The notes below the pieces were generated by a model, which saw only the letters and a list, made by a program, of their open reading frames with translations, did no database searches and was not told the DNA's origin. Made by a program: the position numbers and the translations under genes. From Anaerolineales bacterium UBA5195 (GTDB taxonomy: Bacteria > Chloroflexota > Anaerolineae > Anaerolineales > Villigracilaceae), in assembly GCA_002412925.1 (NCBI GenBank), contig DHVZ01000005.1:1-6920 (forward strand): a stretch of DNA of 6,920 nucleotides, written 5' to 3'. This document shows positions 1-5,883 of this stretch, piece after piece (the stretch's first letter is position 1; every line of letters begins with the position of its first letter).

Positions 1-12
1 CTGAGTTCTTTA

Positions 13-40
13 TGCACACTGCTCAGTTAAGCTATATACT
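13..40 (+). promoter_or_regulatory. Candidate sigma70-type promoter for the HD-GYP response regulator
   Basis: A TGCACA box at 13-18 matches four of six positions of the TTGACA consensus. It is followed after 16 bp by TATACT at 35-40, which matches five of six positions of TATAAT. Transcription would start near 46-48, inside a perfect palindrome, leaving a leader of about 135 nt before the ATG at 183. The surrounding 60 bases are AT-rich. This is read by eye, and other weak -10-like strings exist in the same AT-rich stretch. Confidence 0.3.
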
Positions 41-41
41 T

Positions 42-53
42 ATATTGCAATAT
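42..53. promoter_or_regulatory. Perfect 12-bp palindrome, possible operator
   Basis: ATATTGCAATAT is its own reverse complement over all 12 bases and overlaps the start point predicted from the promoter at 13-40. A symmetric site at a start point is where a dimeric repressor often binds. An AT-rich palindrome can also arise by chance, and no second copy was seen in the window. Confidence 0.3.
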
Positions 54-182
54 CAGTACTTTGCGAAAGTTGAAAGGATTTCCGATCTCGGGTTTCTCCT
101 AGATGTTTCGTGAATTACTGAATATCATTGCGAAAATTATTTCGATCTGGCAAGTTTGTATTTGGCCGAGACAATTTACACG

Positions 183-1142
183 ATGGCAAAGATTTTATTG
201 GCTGAAGATGATGAAACTCTGCGAAATTTGACCCGTACAGTATTAGAAATCAACGGGTTTGAAGTTTTCGCCTATCCTGATGGCGAACTTGCGCTCGAGG
301 CTTTTCCCGGGGTATCTCCCGATCTGGTTGTGTCTGATATAAATATGCCAAAGCTTGACGGTTTTGGTTTGTTAGATGCTGTGCGGCGGCTGCCACATGG
401 GACAGTGATTCCATTCTTGTTTCTTTCTGCTCAATCTGAAAGAGACGATGTTACCAAGGCGCGCCGACTCGGGGCCGACGATTTGCTCTCGAAACCGTTT
501 GAGCCGGTTGATCTCATTACGGCGGTTCAGGCCCGCCTTGAGCGGCGTCGGATGATTGAATTGTTTGATACACGCCAGGCTCATTTACAAACCATCACGT
601 TACTTGCCAATGTGATCGAGGCGCGAGACGCCTACACGCGGGGCCATGTTGAGCGTGTGCAGCAATTCGCGCTCGAACTTGGGACAGCTTTGAGCTGGCC
701 TGCGACAGCGTTGGCAACCCTGGAATACGGTGCGTTGCTGCATGATGTTGGCAAGATTGTCATCCCGGAAGCGATTTTAAATAAGCCTGGCCAATTGACC
801 CCGGAAGAAATGTCTGTCATCAAAGGTCACACAGTTGCGGGCGCTCACATTATTCAAGGCGTATCGCATCTAAAAGAGGCGCGGCCTTACATCCTTTATC
901 ACCATGAGAGATGGGATGGCCGAGGTTATCCAGAGGGGCTTGGGGGTGAATCTATCCCGCCAGAGGGGCGGCTCCTTGCGATCGTGGATGTATACGACGC
1001 TCTGACCACAAACCGACCATATCACAAGGAGTTGCCAACCAGAGAAGTCCTTCTATTCTTGCGCAGTGGCGCTGGCGCACATTTTGACCCGGTCATGGTG
1101 GAGTTGTTTTGTAAAATTCAAGAAGAGAAACTCGTGGCTTGA
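183..1142 (+). CDS. Response regulator with REC receiver and HD-GYP cyclic-di-GMP phosphodiesterase domain (RpfG-like)
   Basis: This 319-aa cytoplasmic two-domain regulator probably hydrolyses cyclic di-GMP when its receiver is phosphorylated by a partner kinase that is not in this window. The REC domain spans about residues 3-120, with acidic pocket E8-D9-D10, phospho-acceptor D52 in SDINMP, S82, and K104-P105. A short helix leads into the HD-GYP domain at about 140-315. There H155, H187-D188 with K191 in HDVGK, H216, H240-H241 and D269 are the expected metal ligands, and G248-Y249-P250 supplies the GYP signature. All key residues are present, so activity is likely. Residue 151, four before H155, is Tyr; from memory, trinuclear family members carry Glu there, so a binuclear site is more likely. 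I chose the ATG at 183 because MAKILLAEDDE is the normal REC beginning; a TTG nine codons upstream (156) is possible but has no better ribosome site. No DNA-binding domain is present. The gene ends at a terminator and faces the - strand genes. Confidence 0.93.
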   Translation: MAKILLAEDDETLRNLTRTVLEINGFEVFAYPDGELALEAFPGVSPDLVVSDINMPKLDGFGLLDAVRRLPHGTVIPFLFLSAQSERDDVTKARRLGADDLLSKPFEPVDLITAVQARLERRRMIELFDTRQAHLQTITLLANVIEARDAYTRGHVERVQQFALELGTALSWPATALATLEYGALLHDVGKIVIPEAILNKPGQLTPEEMSVIKGHTVAGAHIIQGVSHLKEARPYILYHHERWDGRGYPEGLGGESIPPEGRLLAIVDVYDALTTNRPYHKELPTREVLLFLRSGAGAHFDPVMVELFCKIQEEKLVA

Positions 1143-1147
1143 GATGG

Positions 1148-1183
1148 AAGCTGGCCCCTTTCAAGGGGCCAGCTTTTTTATTT
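1148..1183 (+). terminator. Strong intrinsic terminator of the HD-GYP gene
   Basis: A perfect 12-bp stem (1148-1159 with 1164-1175) encloses a 4-nt TTCA loop. A run of T at 1174-1179 and a second T-rich stretch follow. The hairpin starts five bases after the TGA of the response regulator. Read from the - strand, the same hairpin is not followed by T residues, so it should act mainly on + strand transcripts, although it sits just past the stop codon of the convergent gene at 1182. Confidence 0.92.
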
Positions 1184-1964
1184 ACCAGGAGCAGCTTGGG
1201 CAGGTGGTAATCCCTGCTGATTTTCCCACGCGCTTATACATTGTGACGTTGGTAAAAGGCTCGCCGAGAATGCCATCATGGATGGCCCACGAGCGCAGAC
1301 GAATGCTGTAGGCGGTGTCTTTGCCGCGGAAAGGGGTTGAATCATCCAGCAACCTGTTCAGTTCCCCGTCATTGGCGAATCCATTTTCTATGCGTTCCAT
1401 CAGCTTGCGCCCGATCTGATAAGTGAAGCCGTAACGTTCAAAGATGACGGCATTGTGATAATAGAGCGGCTCGACGAAATAAATCTCGTGCCCGAGGCTG
1501 GAAACGAATCTCTCAAATGTTATTATGGCGGGTGTCAGTAGGCGCAGCCCATGCCGAACTTGCCCGGGGGAAAGGCCCGCCTCCATGGCGGATTTTTCAG
1601 CTTCCAGGTTGCGCTTGAGTGTTCCAAAGCGGGTTGCCGAACCATCGGGCATTCGATCAACATCGAACCGTGGGGACTCGGGATCACTCAAAACATACAG
1701 CAAGATGTGGATCTGTCCGTTGATCGTATCTGTCAGATGGCCGTAAAGAACCGGGTCGGGAAAGCGCTGTTCATGATATAGATACATTTCCACGTCTGTA
1801 GAGCCGGGTTCGTATTTGAACTGTAGGAAATTCCCTGCGCGAATGGAATCGAGCGGGGGCAGCTTGAATCGCTCCAATAATTCCTGCGGCACGGCGCGCC
1901 CGTAGATTTCGCGTTTTTCAGCTTCGGGTAACAGGTTGATTCCGCCGATAGTGGATGGGGACAT
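1182..1964 (-). CDS. Uncharacterised conserved-looking protein, 260 aa, with C-terminal CPSC tail
   Basis: I do not recognise this protein. It looks soluble, with no signal peptide or membrane segment. Visible parts are a polar N-terminus (1-45), a strand-rich region with many aromatic residues (about 46-105), a charged helix rich in Glu and Lys (about 115-130), and a C-terminal half containing YYHNAVIFERYGF at 168-180. That string resembles the last conserved motif of GNAT acyltransferases (Asn followed by Tyr-Gly-Phe), but I cannot find a clear acyl-CoA pyrophosphate loop, so this is only a hint. The protein ends TTCPSCSW, a lone CxxC five residues from the C-terminus that could bind metal or form a disulfide. 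The ATG at 1964 is preferred because GGAGGA lies five bases upstream; the reading frame stays open further upstream, but an earlier start would overlap smpB. It lies 61 nt downstream of smpB and may be partly co-transcribed with it. Confidence 0.75.
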   Translation of the reverse strand: MSPSTIGGINLLPEAEKREIYGRAVPQELLERFKLPPLDSIRAGNFLQFKYEPGSTDVEMYLYHEQRFPDPVLYGHLTDTINGQIHILLYVLSDPESPRFDVDRMPDGSATRFGTLKRNLEAEKSAMEAGLSPGQVRHGLRLLTPAIITFERFVSSLGHEIYFVEPLYYHNAVIFERYGFTYQIGRKLMERIENGFANDGELNRLLDDSTPFRGKDTAYSIRLRSWAIHDGILGEPFTNVTMYKRVGKSAGITTCPSCSW

Positions 1965-1968
1965 GGGT

Positions 1969-1974
1969 TCCTCC
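1969..1974 (-). promoter_or_regulatory. Ribosome binding site deciding the start of the 260-aa protein
   Basis: The - strand reads GGAGGA here, a near-complete Shine-Dalgarno sequence four to five bases before the ATG at 1964. It supports this start over the longer open frame that would run back into smpB. Confidence 0.7.
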
Positions 1975-1983
1975 GCATGAACA

Positions 1984-2018
1984 AAGACCCCAAAGATCGA
2001 TAAGAACTTCAGGGTCTT
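1984..2018 (-). terminator. Hairpin after smpB, weak terminator or attenuator
   Basis: In the - strand RNA, 2007-2018 pairs with 1984-1995 over 12 positions: ten Watson-Crick pairs and two G-U wobbles around an 11-nt loop. In the + strand RNA the two wobbles become A-C mismatches, which points to function in the smpB-side transcript. It starts only seven bases past the smpB stop. The stretch after it (TTTGTTC) is a poor U-tract, so termination is probably partial, allowing read-through into the 260-aa gene. Confidence 0.45.
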
Positions 2019-2025
2019 GGTTTTG

Positions 2026-2481
2026 CTAGATCCGGGCCTCGCGCGCGTTTTCGCGTTCCTGGTCACGCCTGGCAATACTATCGCGTTTGTCGTGCAGCTT
2101 TTTGCCTTTTGCCAGGGCGATTTCGATTTTTGCGCGCCCATTTTTGAGATAGACCTTAAGCGGGACAATCGTCACACCCTTCTGGCGGACTTCATCCCAC
2201 ATTTTGCGGATTTCTTTTTTGTGCAGCAGCAGCCTGCGGCGGCGTTTGGGGTCATGGTTGAAACGGTTGGCTTGTTCGTAAGGGGCAATGTGGGCTTCGA
2301 CAAGCCAGGCTTCCCTGCCGTTTTCTATGTCAACGTATGCCTCGGCCAGGCTGATTTGCCCGGCCCGCACGGATTTAATCTCGGAGCCTTGCAGAGAAAG
2401 CCCCGCTTCGAAGTGGTCCAGCAGGAAGAATTCAAAACCGGCTTTGCGGTTTGTGGCGACGATTTTCAGGTTTTCGGTCAT
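2026..2481 (-). CDS. smpB: SsrA-binding protein SmpB
   Basis: SmpB binds the tRNA-like domain of tmRNA and delivers it to stalled ribosomes, so that the incomplete protein is tagged for degradation and the ribosome is released. At 151 aa it has the usual length. The N-terminal NRKA (11-14) and GLSLQGSEIKSVR (27-39) are the classic first block. The basic stretch PKRRRRLLLHKKEI (78-91) and VPLKVYLKNGRAKIEIALAKGKK (about 106-128, ending in the GKK box) complete the RNA-binding OB-like barrel. The charged tail DKRDSIARRDQERE (131-144) is the part that enters the empty mRNA channel. The ATG at 2481 gives the family-typical beginning. It lacks a convincing Shine-Dalgarno, while a TACAAT string lies just upstream, so a very short leader is possible. 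The ssrA RNA gene itself is not visible here. It lies 49 nt downstream of the MFS gene on the same strand. Confidence 0.97.
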   Translation of the reverse strand: MTENLKIVATNRKAGFEFFLLDHFEAGLSLQGSEIKSVRAGQISLAEAYVDIENGREAWLVEAHIAPYEQANRFNHDPKRRRRLLLHKKEIRKMWDEVRQKGVTIVPLKVYLKNGRAKIEIALAKGKKLHDKRDSIARRDQERENAREARI

Positions 2482-2490
2482 GTTGTGAAA

Positions 2491-2496
2491 GATTGT
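2491..2496 (-). promoter_or_regulatory. Candidate -10 box directly upstream of smpB
   Basis: The - strand reads TACAAT here (five of six to TATAAT), only nine bases before the smpB ATG. Transcription from it would give an almost leaderless mRNA, which would fit the missing Shine-Dalgarno. No acceptable -35 was found at 16-18 bp, so this is weak. Confidence 0.22.
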
Positions 2497-2506
2497 AACA
2501 TGAGGG

Positions 2507-2525
2507 GCGCATTTGCGAAATACGC
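2507..2525 (-). other. Small hairpin between the MFS gene and smpB
   Basis: As - strand RNA, GCGUAUUU pairs with AAAUGCGC over eight positions, including one G-U wobble, around a CGC loop. In the + strand the wobble becomes A-C, so the structure favours the - strand transcript. No U-tract follows, so it is not a standard terminator. It might protect the 3' end of the transporter message or act as a processing site. Confidence 0.35.
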
Positions 2526-2530
2526 AGCCT

Positions 2531-3793
2531 CTACCCCCATTTCAGGATGGCGAACCCCGCCAGGCCGCGCAGCAGGCCGAAGACGATCAGCGCTGCGGGT
2601 AGGCTGATTTGGTCGGCCAGCGCCGGTCCGAGCAGAGAACCTGTCAGCACACTGGCATTCAGGATGATGTTATACCAGGCCAGGTACGCAGGCCGGTCGT
2701 TTGCGGGGCATTTTTCGATGATGTAGTTGGCATAAGCGCCTCCGACCAGCGCCCAAACCAGCCCGCCCAGAACTGAGATGAAGTAATAATGCCAGACCTG
2801 ACCCGAAATTGCCAGTAGCGCTGGGTAGATTGCCAGACCGACCACGCCCCAGCCGGTGACGTTTTTGTGCCCGATTCGTCTGACCAGGCGGTTTAGCTGC
2901 ATCGAGCCGAGCAAGACAGCCAGGTAGAACAGGGCCGTGCCGATGCCCAGGTTTTCATCTGTCAGGCGCAGGACGCGCACAAAGTAAATTGGGAAAATTG
3001 GGATAGCGAGATATTGCGCCACATGAAAAGCCAGCATGACGAGCAGTGTGGCGCGGTAGGGTGACTTCCAAACGTCAGCTCGGATGGCGGTATACCAGCC
3101 CGGGCGCGAAGGCAGCTCCTTTATCGGCGAGACAGGCTGGCGGGTGGACAGGCTCGGTTGAGTTTGACCCGGGATGGGTTTGATGAAATAGAGATGGACA
3201 CTGCTCATCGCCGCACCGATAAATCCGATCAAAAAAATGATCTGATAGTTTTGCGGGAAGGCGATGCGGTCGAGCAGGTAGCCGCTGACCAATGACGTGA
3301 TCATGAACGTCAAAGAGAGGACAATATTACGGATGCCGGCAACATAAGCGCGCCAGTCGGTGGGGACAGACTCGGCGAACAGGGCGCTAAAACCCACTGA
3401 GAGGGCAGCGAGCGGCACGCCCATCAACAGGTTGAGCGCAATCAGCACCCAAATCTGCCCCTGAGCGCCGAATAACCAGGGCAGGGGCACGAAGAGCAGG
3501 AAGCCGAGGCGGTAGAAAACCGAAGTCCAGAAAACAGCGCGGCCGGTGGCGCGTTTTTCGAGCCAGCGCCCGGCCGGGATGGCAAATATCAGGCTGACGA
3601 TGGCCGCCATGGCTCCCAGCAGGCCGATTTGAAAGCCACTGGCGCCAATGCGTGTGGCATAGACGCTCAAGAAGTTGACCGCTGAGCCGCTCAACACGCC
3701 GAACCAACCCATATCGAAGTACAGGTGGATGAAGTTTGAGCGGAATTCAGGTGGGACTGCCGGGTTCTTGAAAAGTTTTTTGATTGCAAGCAC
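2531..3793 (-). CDS. Major facilitator superfamily transporter, 12 membrane segments
   Basis: This 420-aa inner-membrane carrier has about twelve hydrophobic segments, near residues 22-47, 54-75, 88-107, 112-134, 153-175, 183-204, 247-270, 283-300, 315-332, 336-356, 372-392 and 397-418. A hydrophilic loop at about 205-246 separates the two six-helix halves. PAGRWLEKRATGR at 73-85 between helices 2 and 3 is a variant of the MFS A-motif (G, R, basic, R, GR). The substrate cannot be read from sequence. It follows the YkfC-like peptidase on the same strand, so uptake of murein peptides or another peptide is a reasonable guess, and sugar or drug export is not excluded. The only sensible start is GTG at 3793, as no in-frame ATG lies nearby and the Shine-Dalgarno (GGGA, about 14 bases off) is weak. 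A terminator lies 18 nt upstream, so expression may depend on read-through. Confidence 0.88.
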   Translation of the reverse strand: MLAIKKLFKNPAVPPEFRSNFIHLYFDMGWFGVLSGSAVNFLSVYATRIGASGFQIGLLGAMAAIVSLIFAIPAGRWLEKRATGRAVFWTSVFYRLGFLLFVPLPWLFGAQGQIWVLIALNLLMGVPLAALSVGFSALFAESVPTDWRAYVAGIRNIVLSLTFMITSLVSGYLLDRIAFPQNYQIIFLIGFIGAAMSSVHLYFIKPIPGQTQPSLSTRQPVSPIKELPSRPGWYTAIRADVWKSPYRATLLVMLAFHVAQYLAIPIFPIYFVRVLRLTDENLGIGTALFYLAVLLGSMQLNRLVRRIGHKNVTGWGVVGLAIYPALLAISGQVWHYYFISVLGGLVWALVGGAYANYIIEKCPANDRPAYLAWYNIILNASVLTGSLLGPALADQISLPAALIVFGLLRGLAGFAILKWG

Positions 3794-3811
3794 TGTCTTG
3801 AGTTTCCCATT

Positions 3812-3852
3812 AAAAAGCCCGGCGAGGGGATCAACCAGCGCCGGGCTTTTTT
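3812..3852. terminator. Bidirectional intrinsic terminator between the peptidase and transporter genes
   Basis: A perfect 13-bp stem, AAAAAGCCCGGCG at 3812-3824 with its complement at 3839-3851, encloses a 14-nt loop. A T-run follows on both strands: 3847-3852 on the +, and the complement of 3812-3816 on the -. On the - strand it comes 19 nt after the stop codon of the NlpC/P60 gene. It also ends only 18 nt before the GTG of the transporter, so it either insulates the two genes or serves as a leader attenuator. Confidence 0.85.
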
Positions 3853-3870
3853 GTGAACTTCTGGCGGGAA

Positions 3871-4884
3871 TTATTTGTGGATGAAAGTTCCGGCGTGGAC
3901 GAAAATGCTGCGCAGGGATTCTTTTACCTGGACATCGTCCAGGTACACGCCGTTACGGCTGCGCGAGGAGTGCATGACCTTCCAGCCACCCAGGCTGACA
4001 CCTACGTGGGTGATGCGCCGTTCGCTGTCGTCTTCGCCGAAGAAAAACAGGTCGCCGGGCTGCAGAGGCGGCTCGACAGGTTTGGCCTGGACTGATTGCA
4101 GGTCGGCGTCACGGGGAAGTTCGATCCCGACCCAGCGGTGGAGCAGGCGCGCAAACCCTGAGCAGTCGATGCCGTTGCCGGTATTTCCGCCCCACAAATA
4201 TGGCACGCCGATCATGCGCTGGGCATCGATCACCATCTGTTGGCGGCGGGCATCTTCATTTTGGGGCAGCTCGTCCAGGGCGCGCAGATCAGCCAGCGGC
4301 ATCCAGCCGGTGACGTTGGCGGCAACCCGCGCCCAGCCGTCTTTGGTCGCTTCGACTTTGACATAGGTGCCACAGAAAGTGCGGGAAACAACCTGGGCGC
4401 GCGGATCAGCTTCGGCGCGGAGTTCTGTTGCCGGGGCCAGAACGATATGGGTTGGTTCGGGGAGAGCGGCCTCGGTCAGGTAGGGCTTGTACGTCCAGCC
4501 CAGGTAACCGTCCATCTGGCGGACGTAAACCCAGCGTCCCTGTTCTTCCAAAACTTCCACTTTTTCGCCGAAAAGCATCTGGCTCGACATTTCGGCCACA
4601 AAGGAGGTGGCATTGTGCAGGCTGGTCAGATTGGTACCGACAGATAGGCTGGGGTTTCCAGGCTGACGCAGGACCTGAACTGCGCTCGAATTCACCCGCA
4701 GGCCGGGAGACGCTTTCGAAATAATCTCCGTTAAAGCCTGGAGGTTGGCTGCCTCGAGCACCCGCCCACTGAGAATGAGTTGGTTGCTATCGAGAGATTT
4801 GATAGCTATTGTGAAAACGTCCAGCCGCCCATCGGCATGTTTTCTGGAAAATTCCTGGATCAATTCTTGAAGATTTTCAATCAT
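3871..4884 (-). CDS. Cytoplasmic SH3b-SH3b-NlpC/P60 peptidase, YkfC-like gamma-D-glutamyl-L-diamino-acid endopeptidase
   Basis: This probably cleaves the bond between D-Glu and the diamino acid in imported murein peptides, releasing L-Ala-D-Glu. The C-terminal NlpC/P60 domain (about 216-335) has nucleophile C241 in DCSGF, H293 in ITHVG and H305 in MHSS, plus PRDAD (257-261) and QPGDLFFF (275-282). Two bacterial SH3 domains precede it, at about 68-137 (with the insertion seen in YkfC, ending GYLGWTYKPYL) and 145-203. This arrangement and the 337-aa length match Bacillus YkfC, where the first SH3b helps restrict the enzyme to peptides with a free N-terminal L-Ala. There is no signal peptide, which supports recycling rather than wall cutting. 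Residues 1-66 form an extra segment that looks BON-like. The ATG at 4884 has GGAG five bases upstream. The gene is divergent from the hydrolase-epimerase pair. The exact diamino acid (DAP, Lys or Orn) cannot be told. Confidence 0.85.
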   Translation of the reverse strand: MIENLQELIQEFSRKHADGRLDVFTIAIKSLDSNQLILSGRVLEAANLQALTEIISKASPGLRVNSSAVQVLRQPGNPSLSVGTNLTSLHNATSFVAEMSSQMLFGEKVEVLEEQGRWVYVRQMDGYLGWTYKPYLTEAALPEPTHIVLAPATELRAEADPRAQVVSRTFCGTYVKVEATKDGWARVAANVTGWMPLADLRALDELPQNEDARRQQMVIDAQRMIGVPYLWGGNTGNGIDCSGFARLLHRWVGIELPRDADLQSVQAKPVEPPLQPGDLFFFGEDDSERRITHVGVSLGGWKVMHSSRSRNGVYLDDVQVKESLRSIFVHAGTFIHK

Positions 4885-4889
4885 GTGAG

Positions 4890-4893
4890 CTCC
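4890..4893 (-). promoter_or_regulatory. Ribosome binding site of the NlpC/P60 gene
   Basis: GGAG on the - strand, five bases before the ATG at 4884, fixes the start of the peptidase and so confirms that no signal peptide is encoded upstream. Confidence 0.6.
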
Positions 4894-4915
4894 AATGTGG
4901 GAAAGATACCGTACT

Positions 4916-4921
4916 ATTTTA
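4916..4921 (-). promoter_or_regulatory. Candidate -10 box for the NlpC/P60 gene
   Basis: The - strand reads TAAAAT, five of six to consensus, and would give a leader of about 25 nt that includes the GGAG site. No good -35 hexamer was found at 16-18 bp, so an activator or another sigma factor may be needed, or the call is wrong. Confidence 0.28.
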
Positions 4922-4961
4922 GCTCAAATTCCCATCCTTTTGCGGAATTGTCATGCACCTT

Positions 4962-4993
4962 GCAGGTTTGTTTATGAAGCTTCGCGCAGGTTT
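4962..4993 (+). repeat. Direct repeat GCAGGTTT, two copies 24 bp apart
   Basis: GCAGGTTT occurs at 4962-4969 and again at 4986-4993. The second copy lies in the -10/-35 spacer of the + strand promoter and the first lies upstream of the expected -35. A start-to-start distance of 24 bp is a little over two helical turns. The position suits a regulator that controls both arms of the divergent region, but 8-bp repeats can be chance. Confidence 0.35.
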
Positions 4994-4998
4994 TCGCA

Positions 4999-5004
4999 TA
5001 TAAT
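4999..5004 (+). promoter_or_regulatory. Consensus -10 box of the hydrolase-epimerase operon
   Basis: A perfect TATAAT lies 52 bases before the hydrolase ATG, giving a leader of roughly 46 nt. The -35 positions at 16, 17 and 18 bp spacing (AAGCTT, GAAGCT, TGAAGC) do not match TTGACA and there is no TG extension. A promoter with a good -10 and a bad -35 often depends on an activator, which would fit the direct repeat just upstream. Confidence 0.5.
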
Positions 5005-5043
5005 TGTGAATACGAACGAATAGGTTGGTGTAACCACTTCTCG

Positions 5044-5049
5044 AAAGGA
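5044..5049 (+). promoter_or_regulatory. Ribosome binding site of the alpha/beta hydrolase
   Basis: AAAGGA is placed seven bases before the ATG at 5057, the ideal spacing, and supports this start. Confidence 0.65.
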
Positions 5050-5056
5050 TGACAGC

Positions 5057-5827
5057 ATGGCTTTTGTCGACATCAACGGCGCAAAAATCTATTACCAGGT
5101 TTATGGCGAGGATCATCCCGGGCGCGTTCCCATCCTGCTGATTCATGGCTCGACCATCACCGGCGAAATCGATTGGTCACACATCGCTCCGCGCCTGGCA
5201 GGGGCATACAAAGTCTATGTGCCTGATTGCCGCGGGCATGGCAGGAGCACCAACCCCGGCGGTAAATACTCCTTCAAGCAGATGGCGGATGATCAGGCTG
5301 CTTTTGTGAAGGCCATGGGTTACGAGCGGATGCATATCATCGGGCATTCCAACGGCGGCAATGTCGCGCTGGTGACAGTCGTGGAGCATCCCGAAATCAC
5401 GCAGACGGCCATTCCGCAGGCGGCGAATGCCTACGTAACCGATTATCTGCGCGAACGCGAGCCGGTGGTGCTTGCGCCTGATTATTATGCCGAACACAAC
5501 CCCGACTCTGTAGCCGAGATGATTGCAGCCCATGGCGAGACGCATGGCCAGGATTACTGGCGCAAGCTGCTGGTCATGACGATGGAAGAAATTATCGCGG
5601 AACCGAATTACACCCTCGCCGACCTGGCCAAAGTGAAACGGCCTGTCTTGTCGATCATGGGCGGCGAAGACGCGGTCAACGCCCCCGACCGGCACGGACA
5701 GTTCATTGCTGAGAACATCCCCGGCGCTGAAGCCTGGGTGCCCGAAGGAATTGGCCACAATGTCCATGTGGAAATCCCGGATGAATGGGTCGCCAAAGTT
5801 TTGGATTTTCTAAAGCGGCAAGGTTAA
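5057..5827 (+). CDS. Alpha/beta-fold hydrolase
   Basis: This 256-aa soluble enzyme of the alpha/beta hydrolase superfamily has the oxyanion-hole motif H30-G31-S32, DCRGHGRS at 57-64, nucleophile elbow G96-H97-S98-N99-G100-G101, acid D205 in MGGEDAV, and catalytic H234 in GIGHNVH. The triad S98-D205-H234 is therefore complete. A cap region lies between about 125 and 190. No signal peptide is seen, so it acts in the cytoplasm. The superfamily includes esterases, lactonases, amidases and proline-type aminopeptidases, and the substrate cannot be read from the sequence. It is the first gene after a consensus -10 box and is followed 61 nt later by the dipeptide epimerase. A role on dipeptides or another product of peptide recycling is possible but rests on position alone. 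Confidence 0.9.
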   Translation: MAFVDINGAKIYYQVYGEDHPGRVPILLIHGSTITGEIDWSHIAPRLAGAYKVYVPDCRGHGRSTNPGGKYSFKQMADDQAAFVKAMGYERMHIIGHSNGGNVALVTVVEHPEITQTAIPQAANAYVTDYLREREPVVLAPDYYAEHNPDSVAEMIAAHGETHGQDYWRKLLVMTMEEIIAEPNYTLADLAKVKRPVLSIMGGEDAVNAPDRHGQFIAENIPGAEAWVPEGIGHNVHVEIPDEWVAKVLDFLKRQG

Positions 5828-5879
5828 TAAAACCCAATCAAAGGTTTTTCTCTTCCGGCTTGTCCGGGTTAGGTTTTTT

Positions 5880-5883
5880 AGGA
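5880..5883 (+). promoter_or_regulatory. Ribosome binding site of the dipeptide epimerase
   Basis: AGGA lies five bases before the ATG at 5889, directly after a T6 run. It supports the chosen start, and there is no promoter-like sequence in the 61-nt gap. Confidence 0.55.

Noticed and set aside
103..231. Short open frame of about 42 aa beginning MFRELLNI
   Set aside because: It has no ribosome site, overlaps the start of the response regulator in another frame, and is rich in Trp, Ile and Arg as expected of random AT-rich sequence.
1182..2168. Longer 328-aa version of the uncharacterised protein
   Set aside because: The extra N-terminal 68 residues lie in the smpB coding region and across the post-smpB hairpin, and have no ribosome site. 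The ATG at 1964 has GGAGGA at the right distance.
2513..2520. Third copy of TTGCGAAA, also seen at 61-68 and 128-135
   Set aside because: Here it lies within the hairpin between the transporter and smpB, with no common spacing or context with the two leader copies, so I treat it as coincidence.
2017..2607. 196-aa open frame on the + strand
   Set aside because: It is antisense to smpB and the transporter's 3' end, and SmpB is unmistakable. This frame shows no recognisable motif and only mirrors the codon bias of the real genes.
5023..5036. Small hairpin GGTT/AACC in the hydrolase leader
   Set aside because: Four base pairs around a five-base loop is not more than expected by chance, and it does not mask the ribosome site.
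5177..5767. 196-aa open frame on the - strand
   Set aside because: It lies wholly antisense to the alpha/beta hydrolase, whose catalytic motifs are clear. The His-rich, Cys-containing translation is typical of a shadow frame.
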